From positions 372,001-436,000 of the forward strand of contig JBGAGY010000001.1 in the NCBI GenBank assembly GCA_044226485.1: a stretch of DNA of 64,000 bases. Direction: 5' to 3'. Shown here in pieces: positions 25,449 through 33,903 of this stretch. Each line of letters starts with the position of its first letter. Positions within the stretch are counted from its first letter, which is position 1. Position numbers and translations under genes: made by a program. The notes beneath the pieces were generated by a model. The model was not told the origin of the DNA. It ran no database searches and was given only the letters and a program-made list of their open reading frames with translations. This DNA comes from UBA6663 sp044226485 (GTDB lineage Bacteria > Chloroflexota > Anaerolineae > Anaerolineales > UBA6663).

Positions 25449-27074
25449 ATGACCCGTTTTTGCAAGGGCCATCAAGCCGAAATCGCCGCAATACGAGCGT
25501 TGCTCAATGTGGAGTATTCGGTTGCCGAAGCTTCGGACCTCGTCGGTGTTTCGCCACGCACGCTCACTGACTGGACAGATCTGGGGTTACCTCACCGTCA
25601 TGACGAGGTTTCTCGGAAGATTTGGATCAACGGTCGCGAATTCGGTCGCTGGTTCGATCAAGTTCGAATGTCGAACCAGAAGTACAACCCGATGAAACCA
25701 GGTGACATCTATTGCCTCAAGTGTCGGCGATCAGTGACGCCTCTTGAAAGCCACATTATCCAGGAGCCAGGCACGCCCACTCGACGAACAGGCCTTTGCC
25801 CACATTGTGGACGTCCGGTGAATGTGGGCATTTCCTTGAACGCGGATGGCTCATCTTCGCCCAGCAAGGTGAAGAGGCCCATTATGATTGAGTCACCAAC
25901 AGCCAATACGCCGGTACTTAGGAGCAACCTGGAGCTCATGTGGAGGTTCCAGAAGGAGTCGCCAAGACACCAAAGGTTCACATCAGCAGCCAACACGGTT
26001 CTTCGATGGGCCTCCCTGCGTTCCTTTTTCGACGCACCGAAATTCGGCCCCACCCTACCCGAGTACTTGCAGGACGGTGCCCGACTTGTTGGAAGTGGAC
26101 CGATTTCTCGAGAGGCGGGTCGAAAGATTTGTCAATTCGCCAGGGAATTCTTTGAATGGTTGGTTGAAAGCCATCGGCAGAAAACGAAGTCCATAACACG
26201 CACATGGCTGAAGTCTCTGGTTCTGACCCGATCCGCCAACCGCAGCATCGTTCGGCATGTTGACAGCAACGACCCCGGTGCGATCAAGCGGGATGAACAA
26301 CCTGTCGTCAGTGAGGAAGAAATCCTGAAACTGACTGACCTTGAGATCCCCGAGGACAATTTGATTATGAGGAGGGATCGCGCCGCCGCATCCTTCCTAT
26401 TCTGTTCCGGTATGCGTGGTGGAGCGTTTGTATCGATGCCCGTTTGCGCTGTTGACTTGCCAAATCTGGCAGTTTTCCAATCTCCGGAGATTGGGGTCGA
26501 GACTAAGCTGGGAAAACGCGGACGGACATTCCTGTGGGATATTCCGCTGCTCCTTAGGTCGCTTTCGGACTGGCAGCAATTTCTTCTGGCGCTGCCTGAT
26601 TTTGATCCCCAAAAGACACTTTGGTTTCTGCCACTCGATAACAATTGGGGAAAACATGTGCCGTCCACACGCGAGACGACCAGCGAATTCAGGGAGGGTG
26701 TTCTCAACAAATCCATGAAGCGACTTTGGAAACGCCTAGAAATGCCCCATAAAAGTCCGCATGCTTTTCGACGAGGGTTTGCCAGCTATGGTCTGTTGCG
26801 GGCCGCTGACATTGCCGACTATAAGGCGATTTCCGCGAATCTTCTGCATTCAGACATGAGCGTAACCGACCGCTATTACGCGAAGCTTGCCAACGACGAA
26901 CAGAAGCGCAGGCTCCTGGCAATGAGCAATCGCCCAGCAGCATCACCGGCGATTGAACGTTACGGTGAATGGGGTCAGGTGGATCCCGGCATCGCACGCC
27001 TCCTCGCCAGGATTCCTCCTGACAGCCTCTTAGCATTTCGCGAACTCTTGGCCCGTTTGGCTGGTGCGGAGTGA
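25449..27074 (+). CDS. Tyrosine recombinase with N-terminal HTH and zinc ribbon
   Basis: A protein of 541 aa with an unusual order. Residues about 20-75 form a MerR-like helix-turn-helix (EYSVAEASDLVGVSPRTLTD). Residues about 85-125 form a zinc ribbon (CLKCRR and CPHCGRP). A core-binding region and then the catalytic domain follow: Arg in CSGMRGGAF, His-x-x-Arg in SPHAFRRGFAS, and His plus Tyr in LLHSDMSVTDRYY. All key residues seem present except that the catalytic Lys is uncertain. It converges on the boundary integrase with 8 bp between stops. It may act in a different recombination step, or it may be the integrase of an older element. Confidence 0.82.
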   Translation: MTRFCKGHQAEIAAIRALLNVEYSVAEASDLVGVSPRTLTDWTDLGLPHRHDEVSRKIWINGREFGRWFDQVRMSNQKYNPMKPGDIYCLKCRRSVTPLESHIIQEPGTPTRRTGLCPHCGRPVNVGISLNADGSSSPSKVKRPIMIESPTANTPVLRSNLELMWRFQKESPRHQRFTSAANTVLRWASLRSFFDAPKFGPTLPEYLQDGARLVGSGPISREAGRKICQFAREFFEWLVESHRQKTKSITRTWLKSLVLTRSANRSIVRHVDSNDPGAIKRDEQPVVSEEEILKLTDLEIPEDNLIMRRDRAAASFLFCSGMRGGAFVSMPVCAVDLPNLAVFQSPEIGVETKLGKRGRTFLWDIPLLLRSLSDWQQFLLALPDFDPQKTLWFLPLDNNWGKHVPSTRETTSEFREGVLNKSMKRLWKRLEMPHKSPHAFRRGFASYGLLRAADIADYKAISANLLHSDMSVTDRYYAKLANDEQKRRLLAMSNRPAASPAIERYGEWGQVDPGIARLLARIPPDSLLAFRELLARLAGAE

Positions 27075-27082
27075 TCATGGCG

Positions 27083-28069
27083 CTAGAGCCTCCAGTTATC
27101 GACAGGGCTAGCCCGACGATGTGCCTGTTCAATGTCGACCTGAGCCAGACGGGCGTAGTGCTGGGACATCTCGAGGGTCGAGTGTCCCAGCAACCGCTGC
27201 AGCGAGTACACATCGCCGCCGGAACGCAGAAACGTGATGGCGAACGTATGTCGGAAGCGGTGTGGGTAGCAGTTCTTTACGTCTGCCTTCTCGCCCAGGC
27301 TATCTATCAGCTGGCGCAACGCATCTCGTGTCATGCGCCGATTCTGTTGGCTCACATACAGAGGGGCCTCGGGATCCTGTCCGTCTTCGCGCTCCGCCAG
27401 GAACCGCCACAGGGCATGGCGAGCCGCCTTGCCCAGGTACACCAGGCGGCCCTTCCCGCCTTTCGAGCCACCCTCAAAGCCGTGCTTCACCTTGACCTGC
27501 CCGGTTTTCGGGTCGTAATCGCCGACGTTCAGGCCGCACAACTCCGACGCGCGCAGGCCTGTGTCGAGCAGCACAAGGATGAGAGACCGATCGCGCAATC
27601 CCGTCCGTCGACGCATCACGAAACGGCGGCGGTTGCCAGGCACGGTCTCGCGACAATATTCGGCTGTCTTCAACAAAGCAACGATGTCGTCCTGGCTGAA
27701 CGGCACGACATCTGCGACCTCGAACGAAGGCGCTGGAATAACGCCCATCGGGCTGGGCATCTCGAACTCGCGCTGAAGCCAACCGAAGAAACTCCGCAGA
27801 ACGATGTAGACATTCCGCAGGCTCTTGCCCGAGAGCTTGTGGGTCTTGCCGTTGAACCGACTCGGCACGTAGTCGGTGCGCAGGTAGGCCAGGTACTGGC
27901 GGATCTGCGCCGGCTGAGTCGTCATGACGTTGTGGTCACCGGCGAAGGTCAACCACTGTTTGAGGATATGTTCGTAGCTGGAGATCGTTCGGGGGCTGAG
28001 GGCTTCCGCGGCTTTGGCCTGCAGAAAGCCCTCGATGGCGCTCGAAAAACTCAGCGGTCTGGGGTTCAT
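27083..28069 (-). CDS. Island integrase (XerC/XerD-like tyrosine recombinase)
   Basis: A protein of 328 aa. The SAM-like core-binding domain is at about residues 8-110. The catalytic residues are complete: TGLRASELCGL (Arg), the Gly/Lys-rich beta hairpin KHGFEGGSKGGKG (Lys), HRFRHTFAI (His and Arg), and LLGHSTLEMSQHYARL (His and Tyr). ATG at 28069 follows TAAGGAG. It lies 94 bp from the 3' end of the initiator tRNA and inside the 33-bp repeat, the normal place for the gene that integrates a tRNA-targeting island. Confidence 0.92.
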   Translation of the reverse strand: MNPRPLSFSSAIEGFLQAKAAEALSPRTISSYEHILKQWLTFAGDHNVMTTQPAQIRQYLAYLRTDYVPSRFNGKTHKLSGKSLRNVYIVLRSFFGWLQREFEMPSPMGVIPAPSFEVADVVPFSQDDIVALLKTAEYCRETVPGNRRRFVMRRRTGLRDRSLILVLLDTGLRASELCGLNVGDYDPKTGQVKVKHGFEGGSKGGKGRLVYLGKAARHALWRFLAEREDGQDPEAPLYVSQQNRRMTRDALRQLIDSLGEKADVKNCYPHRFRHTFAITFLRSGGDVYSLQRLLGHSTLEMSQHYARLAQVDIEQAHRRASPVDNWRL

Positions 28070-28123
28070 GATCCGACTCCTTATGGAGCCGGACTCCCCT
28101 CAACCACAGACCGCATAGGCACG

Positions 28124-28152
28124 AAAAAACCGGAGCTCAAAGAGCTCCGGTT
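28124..28152 (-). terminator. Intrinsic terminator of tRNA-fMet (island-supplied copy)
   Basis: A perfect 11-bp stem (28128-28138 with 28142-28152) and a T-run on the minus strand, starting 11 bp after the tRNA 3' end. Its sequence differs from the left hairpin at 5241-5276, consistent with one belonging to the host and the other to the element. Confidence 0.85.
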
Positions 28153-28160
28153 CTGCCTTA

Positions 28161-28193
28161 AGTAGCGGGGGCAGGATTCGAACCTACGACCTC
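28161..28193. repeat. Island attachment repeat, right copy
   Basis: A 33-bp sequence identical to 5278-5310, forming the 3' 31 bases of the initiator tRNA gene plus two flanking bases. Together with the left copy it defines the ends of the integrated island. Confidence 0.87.
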
Positions 28194-28234
28194 CGGGTTA
28201 TGAGCCCGACGAGCTGCCTCTGCTCTACCCCGCA
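28163..28234 (-). tRNA. Initiator tRNA-Met(CAT)
   Basis: A 72-nt cloverleaf without an encoded CCA. The anticodon is CAT. The anticodon stem carries three consecutive G-C pairs (GGG and CCC around CTCATAA), and the first base cannot pair with base 72 (T opposite T). Both are marks of the bacterial initiator rather than the elongator. The T-arm loop is TTCGAAT. The 3' half doubles as the island attachment site and is reconstituted by the element, so initiation is not disrupted. A good promoter lies upstream (28267-28295). Confidence 0.95.
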
Positions 28235-28266
28235 TCAATATGACGCCGGTCACTTGGCGTCTGTGA

Positions 28267-28295
28267 AGATTATCACGACCTGGGGCGAGAGTCAA
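28267..28295 (-). promoter_or_regulatory. Promoter of tRNA-fMet
   Basis: On the minus strand TTGACT (28295-28290) and TAATCT (28272-28267) are 17 bp apart and lie about 33 bp upstream of the tRNA. The -35 box overlaps the stop region of the FtsB-like gene. Confidence 0.7.
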
Positions 28296-28699
28296 GGTTT
28301 GGGCGAAGAGCCGACAAACGCCTGCACCCACAACTCGTAATTCGGCTGCGGCGTCGGGAGCGGCGGAGGAGTCGGGAAGGGAGTGGGTGCGCCCGTCGGG
28401 ATGATCGGCACGACGAGCACTTCATCGCCCTGCACCATCTTGGCCGCAGAGTGCGCCCAGGCGATCACGGCAGCGTCCGTCGTCGCATATGCGACTTGGG
28501 TCTGCAGCGCCGAGTGCTCGGCTTGCAGCATGGCGACTTCCGAGGCGACCTGCTGGCTCTGCTCGACACGCTCTTGCGACTGCGCCAGGCGCTGGCTGAA
28601 GTCGACGACGATCATCAGCGCCAGCGCCGCCAGCACCAACAGCCCGATCTGTCTCGGCGTCCATGCGCCGCGTGTTTTGGTTTCGTTCTCGTCTGCCAT
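28292..28699 (-). CDS. FtsB/DivIC-like single-pass coiled-coil protein
   Basis: A protein of 135 aa: a short cytoplasmic N-terminus (MADENETKTRG), one transmembrane helix (IGLLVLAALALMIVVDFS, about residues 18-35), a coiled coil (SQERVEQSQQVASEVAMLQA), then a Pro-rich external tail ending near NYELWVQAFVG. The layout matches septum-formation initiator proteins of the FtsB/DivIC type. The long Pro-rich tail is unlike the E. coli protein. A role in divisome assembly is inferred. Confidence 0.65.
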   Translation of the reverse strand: MADENETKTRGAWTPRQIGLLVLAALALMIVVDFSQRLAQSQERVEQSQQVASEVAMLQAEHSALQTQVAYATTDAAVIAWAHSAAKMVQGDEVLVVPIIPTGAPTPFPTPPPLPTPQPNYELWVQAFVGSSPKP

Positions 28700-28738
28700 C
28701 GTGATTGACTATACACCGACAGGCTACGAGGGCAAATA

Positions 28739-28826
28739 GGCGACAGGCGTCGGGCCTCAGGCGTCAGTGACGCTGTGACGTTCTCGAAAGTCGACCGCTG
28801 ACGCCTGAGGCCCGACGCCTGTCGCC
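28739..28826. repeat. Long perfect intergenic palindrome (29-bp arms)
   Basis: Arms 28739-28767 and 28798-28826 are perfect reverse complements with a 30-bp loop. They lie between the FtsB-like gene and tRNA-Leu. There is no T-run. This is one of several unrelated long palindromes in the window. Confidence 0.9.
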
Positions 28827-28866
28827 TTCCTCTGGCCTACTTTGTGCATCTCCCGTGCCAGGAATC

Positions 28867-28893
28867 AAAAATCCCGGCCTTTTGAGCCGGGAT
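28867..28893 (-). terminator. Intrinsic terminator of tRNA-Leu
   Basis: An eight-base stem (28871-28878 with 28886-28893) followed on the minus strand by a T-run, located directly after the tRNA 3' end. Confidence 0.85.
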
Positions 28894-28899
28894 CTTGAG

Positions 28900-28983
28900 T
28901 GCCGAAGCTGGGAGTTGAACCCAGACAGCCTTACGGCCACCACGCCCTGAACGTGGCGCGTCTGCCAATTCCGCCACTTCGGC
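28900..28983 (-). tRNA. tRNA-Leu(CAG)
   Basis: An 84-nt class II tRNA with a long variable arm (GTGGCCGTAAGGCTGTC region), acceptor GCCGAAG paired with CTTCGGC, and anticodon CAG in the loop TTCAGGG. No CCA is encoded. Promoter and terminator are both visible. Confidence 0.95.
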
Positions 28984-29015
28984 AAGCCGCTGTTTGTGTT
29001 CCAAACAGCGGAGCA

Positions 29016-29044
29016 AGTATAACGAAAAGGTCGAGGCATGTCAA
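29016..29044 (-). promoter_or_regulatory. Promoter of tRNA-Leu
   Basis: A consensus TTGACA (29044-29039) and TATACT (29021-29016) with a 17-bp spacer on the minus strand, about 32 bp upstream of the tRNA. A small hairpin (28987-29011) lies in the leader. Confidence 0.8.
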
Positions 29045-29101
29045 ACTTTGGCGAAGCCAGAGCGTCGGCATGCTATAATCGCGCCGCTCTGCAGGATCAC
29101 C

Positions 29102-32100
29102 ATGGACGTCCTACTCGATGCCCTGACTCGTGCGATCGTTCAGATCAGTGAGACTCCGGGCGCGTACGTCTACCACCTGGTGGCCCTCTTCGCCATCGAG
29201 TCGGCCGGGCTTATCGCCCTCGTCGGTTGGTGGCGTCGCACCGGCCACGGCCTCGGCCGTCTCGCCCTCGGTCTGAACGCTCTCTTCATTATTCATGTGA
29301 TCTCCCTGGCGGCCGTCTTGCTCGGCGCCTTCGGAGTCGTCAACCCGCTTTACATCGTCCCGCCGCTCAGTCGAGGCGTTACGGCCGTCAGCCTGACCAT
29401 CGTGATCTGGCTCGTCCTCGCGCCGAACGGCTCACGCTGGGTCGACGGAATCGCCCTCCTGCTTCTGGCCGCCGTCGGCGTGGGCCTGGGCTGGACCTGG
29501 CCGATCTGGCTGTCGCTGGCCGGCACCGTCAACGGATTCAACGCCACTCCGCTCGACGTCCCCTGGGCATACGCCCAGGCCGGCGTCGCCGCCATCGGCA
29601 TCATCGGCCTGATCGTGAGCGGGATCTTCGGCCGTGCGCCGCGTTGGGGATTGGGCCTACTGATCCTCGGCCTGTTTCTAGTCGGCCACATCCTCCACGT
29701 CCTGGTCTTCATCCCTCAACTCAACATCGCGGGTGTCACGCGCCTCTTCGAACTCGTCGCCTATCCGCTCGTCCTGGCGTACGTCCTGGGCGCCACCTCT
29801 GCGGCGCGCGAGCCAGACCCGGCCGCGCCGGCCGCGACCTCAGGGGCCGCTCCCGCCGCAGAGACGGTCGACCATGAGCCGCGCCTGACCGCCAAGACCG
29901 CTAACGCCATCGCCACGCTCGGCCTCCAGCAGGATCTGCCGCAGCTGGCCCAGGCGCTCGCGCGCGCGGCCTGCCTGGCCTGCGACGCCGACCTGGCTCT
30001 CGTCATCAGCCCGCCTGACGGTGCCGGCATGGCAAGCCTGCTCGGCGCCTACGACAAGGCTGAAGACCTCGGCCTGCCCGGATCGCTCTTCGAAGCCGCC
30101 GCCCTGGCCCGCACTCGCGTGGCGCTCGCCGGCGGCACGCCAGTGCACCTCAACCCTGCCACAGCGACAGAGGAGCTGCAGTCTTTGGTTGGGGCCGCCG
30201 GTCTGACTCAGATCGGGCCCGGTCTCGTCGCGCCCATTCACGCGCCCGGGGCCGTCGGTGATGGCTTCGGCGCGATCGTGCTCGTGAACACGACCGGCCG
30301 CGACTTCTCTGACGCCGACACCGGCGTGCTGACGTCGTTGCTGGGCCCGGCCCGCTCCGCATTGCGTGACGTCGATGGCGACCGCCTGGCTCTCGAACGC
30401 GAAGTCGAGCGCCTCACCGCAGATCTGACCCGCGCCGAAGAGGCCCGCCGCGCCGCCCGCAGCGAGGCCGACCAACTCTCTGTGGCGCTCGATCACGCCC
30501 GCGGCGACGCCGAGACCCTCCACAAAAGCATCGTCGAACTGCGCGAGAGCATGACGCCGCCGACGGCCGAGACCGCGACGGACGTCGCCACGGGCGCCGC
30601 GGTAGGCGCTGTGACCGGCGCTGCGCTGGCCGCAGCCATGGGCGACGTCCCGGCCGCCGAACTTCAGCAGTTGCGCGACCTCGCCGCCGCTGCCGAAGCC
30701 GAACTCAACGAACTGCAGGAGCGCGCCGAAGCCACCGAGCGCGAGCTCAGTCAGGCGCGCGCCGAGTCCGACGCCCTGCGCGACATCGTCGCAGGCACTC
30801 AGGCCGAGATCGCGACCTGGCGCGAGCGCGCCACGACCGCCGAAGGCGAGGCCGCCCGACTCGCGCAACAGACGCAGGTTCTGCAGAACCGGCTCGATAA
30901 CGTCGAGACAAGCTCGCAGAAGACCAAGCCGATCGGGCTGGACGCGCCGGCGGCACCCGGGCTCGAGGACGAGCGCGCGCTCCATCGCAGTGAGGTCGAG
31001 TCGCTCCGCGAGCAACTCGAAACGCAACAGTGGAAGGCCGCGACCCGCCAGCTCGATTACGAATTCCTTGTCAGCCAGGAAAAGGAACTCAAAGCCGAAG
31101 TCGAATCGCTCCGCGAGCAACTGGCCGGCATCCAGGCCACGGGCGCGGCGCTCGAAGCGAGCGGCGGCGATGGCATCGGCGCCTTACAGCTCGAACTTGG
31201 TCGGCTCTCTCAAGCCCTGGCCGCCGCCAACGAGCAGCTTGCCACGCGCGATCGCGAGATCGAACGTCTTCAAGGCGACCGCCAGCACCGCGCCACCGAC
31301 GAGCTCCTCTCGGCCCAGGCGCGCGTCGCGCAACTCGAAGCCTCGCTGGCCGAGCGCGCCGCAGCCGCTCAGGCCGCGCCGGCCGGGTTGACGCGCGAAA
31401 CATTCGACGTTATCGCCTCCGTCATCCAGGAGCTGCGCCAGCCGATGTCGACGATCCGCGGCTATTCGGATCTGCTCCTCGGCGAGTCGGTCGGCATGCT
31501 CGGCGCGCTGCAGCGCAAGTTCCTCGAGCGCGTGACGGCGTCGTGCGAGCGCATGGAAGTGCTGGTCGATGACCTGATGCGCGTCACCGATCTCGACAGC
31601 GGCGCCTTGCGGCTCGATCCACAGAAGATCGACATCCTCTACGTCGTCGACGACGCCATCCATGCCTGCGCGGCGCAGTACCGCGAGAAGGGCCTCAACC
31701 TGAGGCTCGACATCGCCGATGACCTGCCGACCGTGGTGGCCGACCGCGACGCCGTTCGCCAGATCCTGACCCACCTGCTCCAAAACGCCGGCGCGGCCTC
31801 GCCCGCCGACGGCGCCGTGCTGCTGCGCATCCGCGACCATCAGGACGGCGAACGCTCGGGGCCGTTCCTGTTCGTGTCAGTGACCGACTCGGGCGCCGGC
31901 GTCACCGCCGACGACCAGGCGCGCGTGTTCTCACGCATGTACAGGGCCGATTCGCCGCTCGTCACCGGCCTCGGTGAAACGGGCGTCGGCCTCGCCCTGG
32001 CCAAGGCCCTCACTCAGGCCCAGGGTGGCAAGATCTGGTTCACCAGCGAGCCGGGCCGCGGCACGACCTTCCATGTGCTGCTTCCCATTCGGCCCCCGTC

Positions 32101-32170
32101 GAGCGCGGGCGCTTCGCCGGCCGGGGGGCCGGCCACGAACGGCGCCCGCTTCATCCCAGGAACCGACTGA
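29102..32170 (+). CDS. Large membrane kinase-like protein lacking the phospho-acceptor His
   Basis: A protein of 1022 aa. Seven or so transmembrane helices occupy about residues 15-245. A GAF-like domain (about 280-425) and a very long Ala/Glu-rich coiled coil (about 425-755, interrupted by an Ala/Gly stretch) follow. The C-terminus is a histidine-kinase-like module: a dimerisation helix, then HATPase motifs HLLQNA, VTDSGAGV and GVGLALAK. In the dimerisation helix the usual HELRTP motif reads QELRQP, so the phosphorylated His is a Gln. The protein may bind ATP without autophosphorylating, or signal by another route. ATG at 29102 is preferred, with a TATAAT box at 29074. The next gene (LCP family) starts 10 bp downstream, suggesting a link to the cell envelope. 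Confidence 0.85.
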   Translation: MDVLLDALTRAIVQISETPGAYVYHLVALFAIESAGLIALVGWWRRTGHGLGRLALGLNALFIIHVISLAAVLLGAFGVVNPLYIVPPLSRGVTAVSLTIVIWLVLAPNGSRWVDGIALLLLAAVGVGLGWTWPIWLSLAGTVNGFNATPLDVPWAYAQAGVAAIGIIGLIVSGIFGRAPRWGLGLLILGLFLVGHILHVLVFIPQLNIAGVTRLFELVAYPLVLAYVLGATSAAREPDPAAPAATSGAAPAAETVDHEPRLTAKTANAIATLGLQQDLPQLAQALARAACLACDADLALVISPPDGAGMASLLGAYDKAEDLGLPGSLFEAAALARTRVALAGGTPVHLNPATATEELQSLVGAAGLTQIGPGLVAPIHAPGAVGDGFGAIVLVNTTGRDFSDADTGVLTSLLGPARSALRDVDGDRLALEREVERLTADLTRAEEARRAARSEADQLSVALDHARGDAETLHKSIVELRESMTPPTAETATDVATGAAVGAVTGAALAAAMGDVPAAELQQLRDLAAAAEAELNELQERAEATERELSQARAESDALRDIVAGTQAEIATWRERATTAEGEAARLAQQTQVLQNRLDNVETSSQKTKPIGLDAPAAPGLEDERALHRSEVESLREQLETQQWKAATRQLDYEFLVSQEKELKAEVESLREQLAGIQATGAALEASGGDGIGALQLELGRLSQALAAANEQLATRDREIERLQGDRQHRATDELLSAQARVAQLEASLAERAAAAQAAPAGLTRETFDVIASVIQELRQPMSTIRGYSDLLLGESVGMLGALQRKFLERVTASCERMEVLVDDLMRVTDLDSGALRLDPQKIDILYVVDDAIHACAAQYREKGLNLRLDIADDLPTVVADRDAVRQILTHLLQNAGAASPADGAVLLRIRDHQDGERSGPFLFVSVTDSGAGVTADDQARVFSRMYRADSPLVTGLGETGVGLALAKALTQAQGGKIWFTSEPGRGTTFHVLLPIRPPSSAGASPAGGPATNGARFIPGTD

Positions 32171-32180
32171 GCCCTGCCTG

Positions 32181-33668
32181 ATGCCTGCCCTCATCTGGCC
32201 ACGACGCCAATTCTGGCGCCTGGTCGTTTGCGTGTCTGCGCTGGTGACGGCCTGCGCGCCCATCGGCGACCCCGACCTCGTACCGACGGCGCCGCCGAAC
32301 ACGGCCACGCCGGTCGTCGTCGCGCCGACCGCTGACTCGCCAGCGACGCCGCTGCCCACCGCTCCGATCTCCACAGAGACCGTCGCGACAGCCACGCCCA
32401 CTGCGCGCCCGGCCGTCGCACCGACCCTCGGCGCCTTCGTGGTCGAAGGGATGGCCGATCAACTGACCGCCGTGCCGACCGCCGTGGCCGGGCTCGCCCT
32501 GCCCGACGATGTCGTCAACGTGCTGTTGATCGGCACCGACGGGCGCGGCGACGAGGTCCGCTATCGCACTGACACGCTGATCCTGGCCTCCATCCGGCGC
32601 AGCACCGGCGACGTCACGCTCGTCTCGATCCCGCGCGACCTGTATGTCATGATCCCGCTCTATGGGATGGAGCGAATCAACGTGGCTTTTGAAGCCGGCG
32701 AGCGGATCAACTATCCCGGCGGCGGCCTGGCCCTGCTCGATCAAACCCTGCTCTACAACCTCGGCCTGCCCGTGCACTTCCATGCGAGCGTCAACTTCGA
32801 CGGTTTTAAGGAAGTCGTCGACGCCCTCGGCGGCATCGACGTGCCGGTCACCTGCCCGGTGCGCGCCCTCGAGCTGGCCGACCAGATGGCGCCCGAACGG
32901 CAGGGCCAGGAACGCGTGGTGATCGAGCAGTCGATCGGGGTGACCCACATGGACGGCGCGCGCGCCCTCTGGTACGCGCGCGTGCGACCGGTCGGCGGCG
33001 ATTATTTCCGCAACTACCGTCAGCGTCAGGTGCTGCGCGCGATCGTCGACGCCGGCATGTCGATGGGCGCCGTGCAACGCATCCCCGAGTTGTACACCGC
33101 CTATCAGGACATCGTGCACACCGACCTCGGCTTGTGGGATGTGATGGGCCTGATGCCGCTCGCCGCGGGCTTCTCGACCGATAGGCTGCACACGATCGTG
33201 ATCGGCCCCAATCAGACGACTCCGTGGACGACGCCCAAAGGCGATCAGGTGTTGTTGCCCCGCGCCGATGCGATCCGCGACGTGCTCGCGGCGCTCGGCG
33301 ACACGCCCTCCGCGCAGGCCACCCCGACGGCCACGGCCGATGCCTCAGCCACAACGACGCCGACTGGGCCTCTGCGCATCGAGATCGTCAATGCCACCGG
33401 CGATGCTCTGTACGCCGACCTGGCCCTCGAAGTGTTCAAGAGCGAGGGTTTTGCCGTCGAACAGGTCAACGGCGCCGACCTCGTGGCGCAGACCTACGTG
33501 CGAGCGACCGCCTATGACACCTTGGGCGTGCAGGCGGCCATCCGCCTCGCGCACGTCGAAGGCACCCTCCTCGACCCCTCTCTCGGAGAGGGGGGAGGCG
33601 CGCCCCTGCGCCTCACTCTCGGTCAGGACTACGTGCCGTGTCCGCGGTTGGATTGGCTGCCCCCGTGA
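32181..33668 (+). CDS. LytR-CpsA-Psr (LCP) family lipoprotein
   Basis: A protein of about 495 aa. An N-terminal lipoprotein signal ends in VTACAP, followed by a Thr/Pro-rich linker (about residues 30-85). The LCP domain (about 105-330) has the diagnostic VNVLLIGTDGRG, RTDTLILASI, VSIPRDLYV and YFRNYRQRQVLRAI. A C-terminal LytR_C domain (about 385-450, IEIVNATGDALYADL) follows a second Thr-rich linker. LCP enzymes attach glycopolymers to peptidoglycan or related acceptors outside the membrane. The gene follows the kinase-like gene closely and is probably cotranscribed. ATG at 32181 was chosen because upstream codons overlap the preceding gene. Confidence 0.9.
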   Translation: MPALIWPRRQFWRLVVCVSALVTACAPIGDPDLVPTAPPNTATPVVVAPTADSPATPLPTAPISTETVATATPTARPAVAPTLGAFVVEGMADQLTAVPTAVAGLALPDDVVNVLLIGTDGRGDEVRYRTDTLILASIRRSTGDVTLVSIPRDLYVMIPLYGMERINVAFEAGERINYPGGGLALLDQTLLYNLGLPVHFHASVNFDGFKEVVDALGGIDVPVTCPVRALELADQMAPERQGQERVVIEQSIGVTHMDGARALWYARVRPVGGDYFRNYRQRQVLRAIVDAGMSMGAVQRIPELYTAYQDIVHTDLGLWDVMGLMPLAAGFSTDRLHTIVIGPNQTTPWTTPKGDQVLLPRADAIRDVLAALGDTPSAQATPTATADASATTTPTGPLRIEIVNATGDALYADLALEVFKSEGFAVEQVNGADLVAQTYVRATAYDTLGVQAAIRLAHVEGTLLDPSLGEGGGAPLRLTLGQDYVPCPRLDWLPP

Positions 33669-33695
33669 TGCGGCGTCGGCATGCATGGGCGCGTC

Positions 33696-33746
33696 ATGGG
33701 GCGGCATCGTAGGGCGACGCATGCGTCGCCCCTACGATGCCGCCCA
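33696..33746. repeat. Long intergenic palindrome after the LCP gene
   Basis: A near-perfect palindrome (about 23-bp arms, one bulge) centred on GCATGC. Its core GGGCGACGCATGCGTCGCCC (33712-33731) occurs again exactly at 48059-48078. Confidence 0.85.
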
Positions 33747-33903
33747 TGAAACGCCATATTACGTGGCCCGATGATGCGCCGCGGCCTTCCGGCCTTCCAC
33801 GAACCTTTTAACATCGTCGATCTTCTGGCCCTGACGGCCAGGGCCCGACGATTGATACCTGCATAAGTTGCGCGTAAAGAAAACTGGACTATGATCGCGC
33901 GGC

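Larger units (their letters stand above)
5278..28193. mobile_element. Integrative genomic island in the initiator tRNA gene
   Basis: A perfect 33-bp direct repeat (5278-5310 and 28161-28193) bounds about 22.9 kb. The right copy is the 3' part of an intact initiator tRNA-Met gene and the left copy is an orphan 3' end. A tyrosine integrase (27083-28069) lies directly inside the right boundary, the classic layout of tRNA-borne islands. The two outer hairpins (5241-5276 and 28124-28152) are both terminators facing the same way, as expected if the element supplied a new tRNA end with its own terminator. Cargo includes two more tyrosine recombinases, an excisionase-like protein, NurA/HerA-like genes, an ABC-three-component system and a type I R-M system. 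Several segments, above all 14.1-17.9 kb and 24.9-27.1 kb, are visibly more A+T-rich than the flanks. No relaxase or conjugation gene is seen. Confidence 0.85.

Noticed and set aside
27071..28165. A 364-codon plus-strand frame across the boundary integrase
   Set aside because: The minus strand encodes a complete tyrosine integrase with a ribosome site; the plus product has no recognisable domain.
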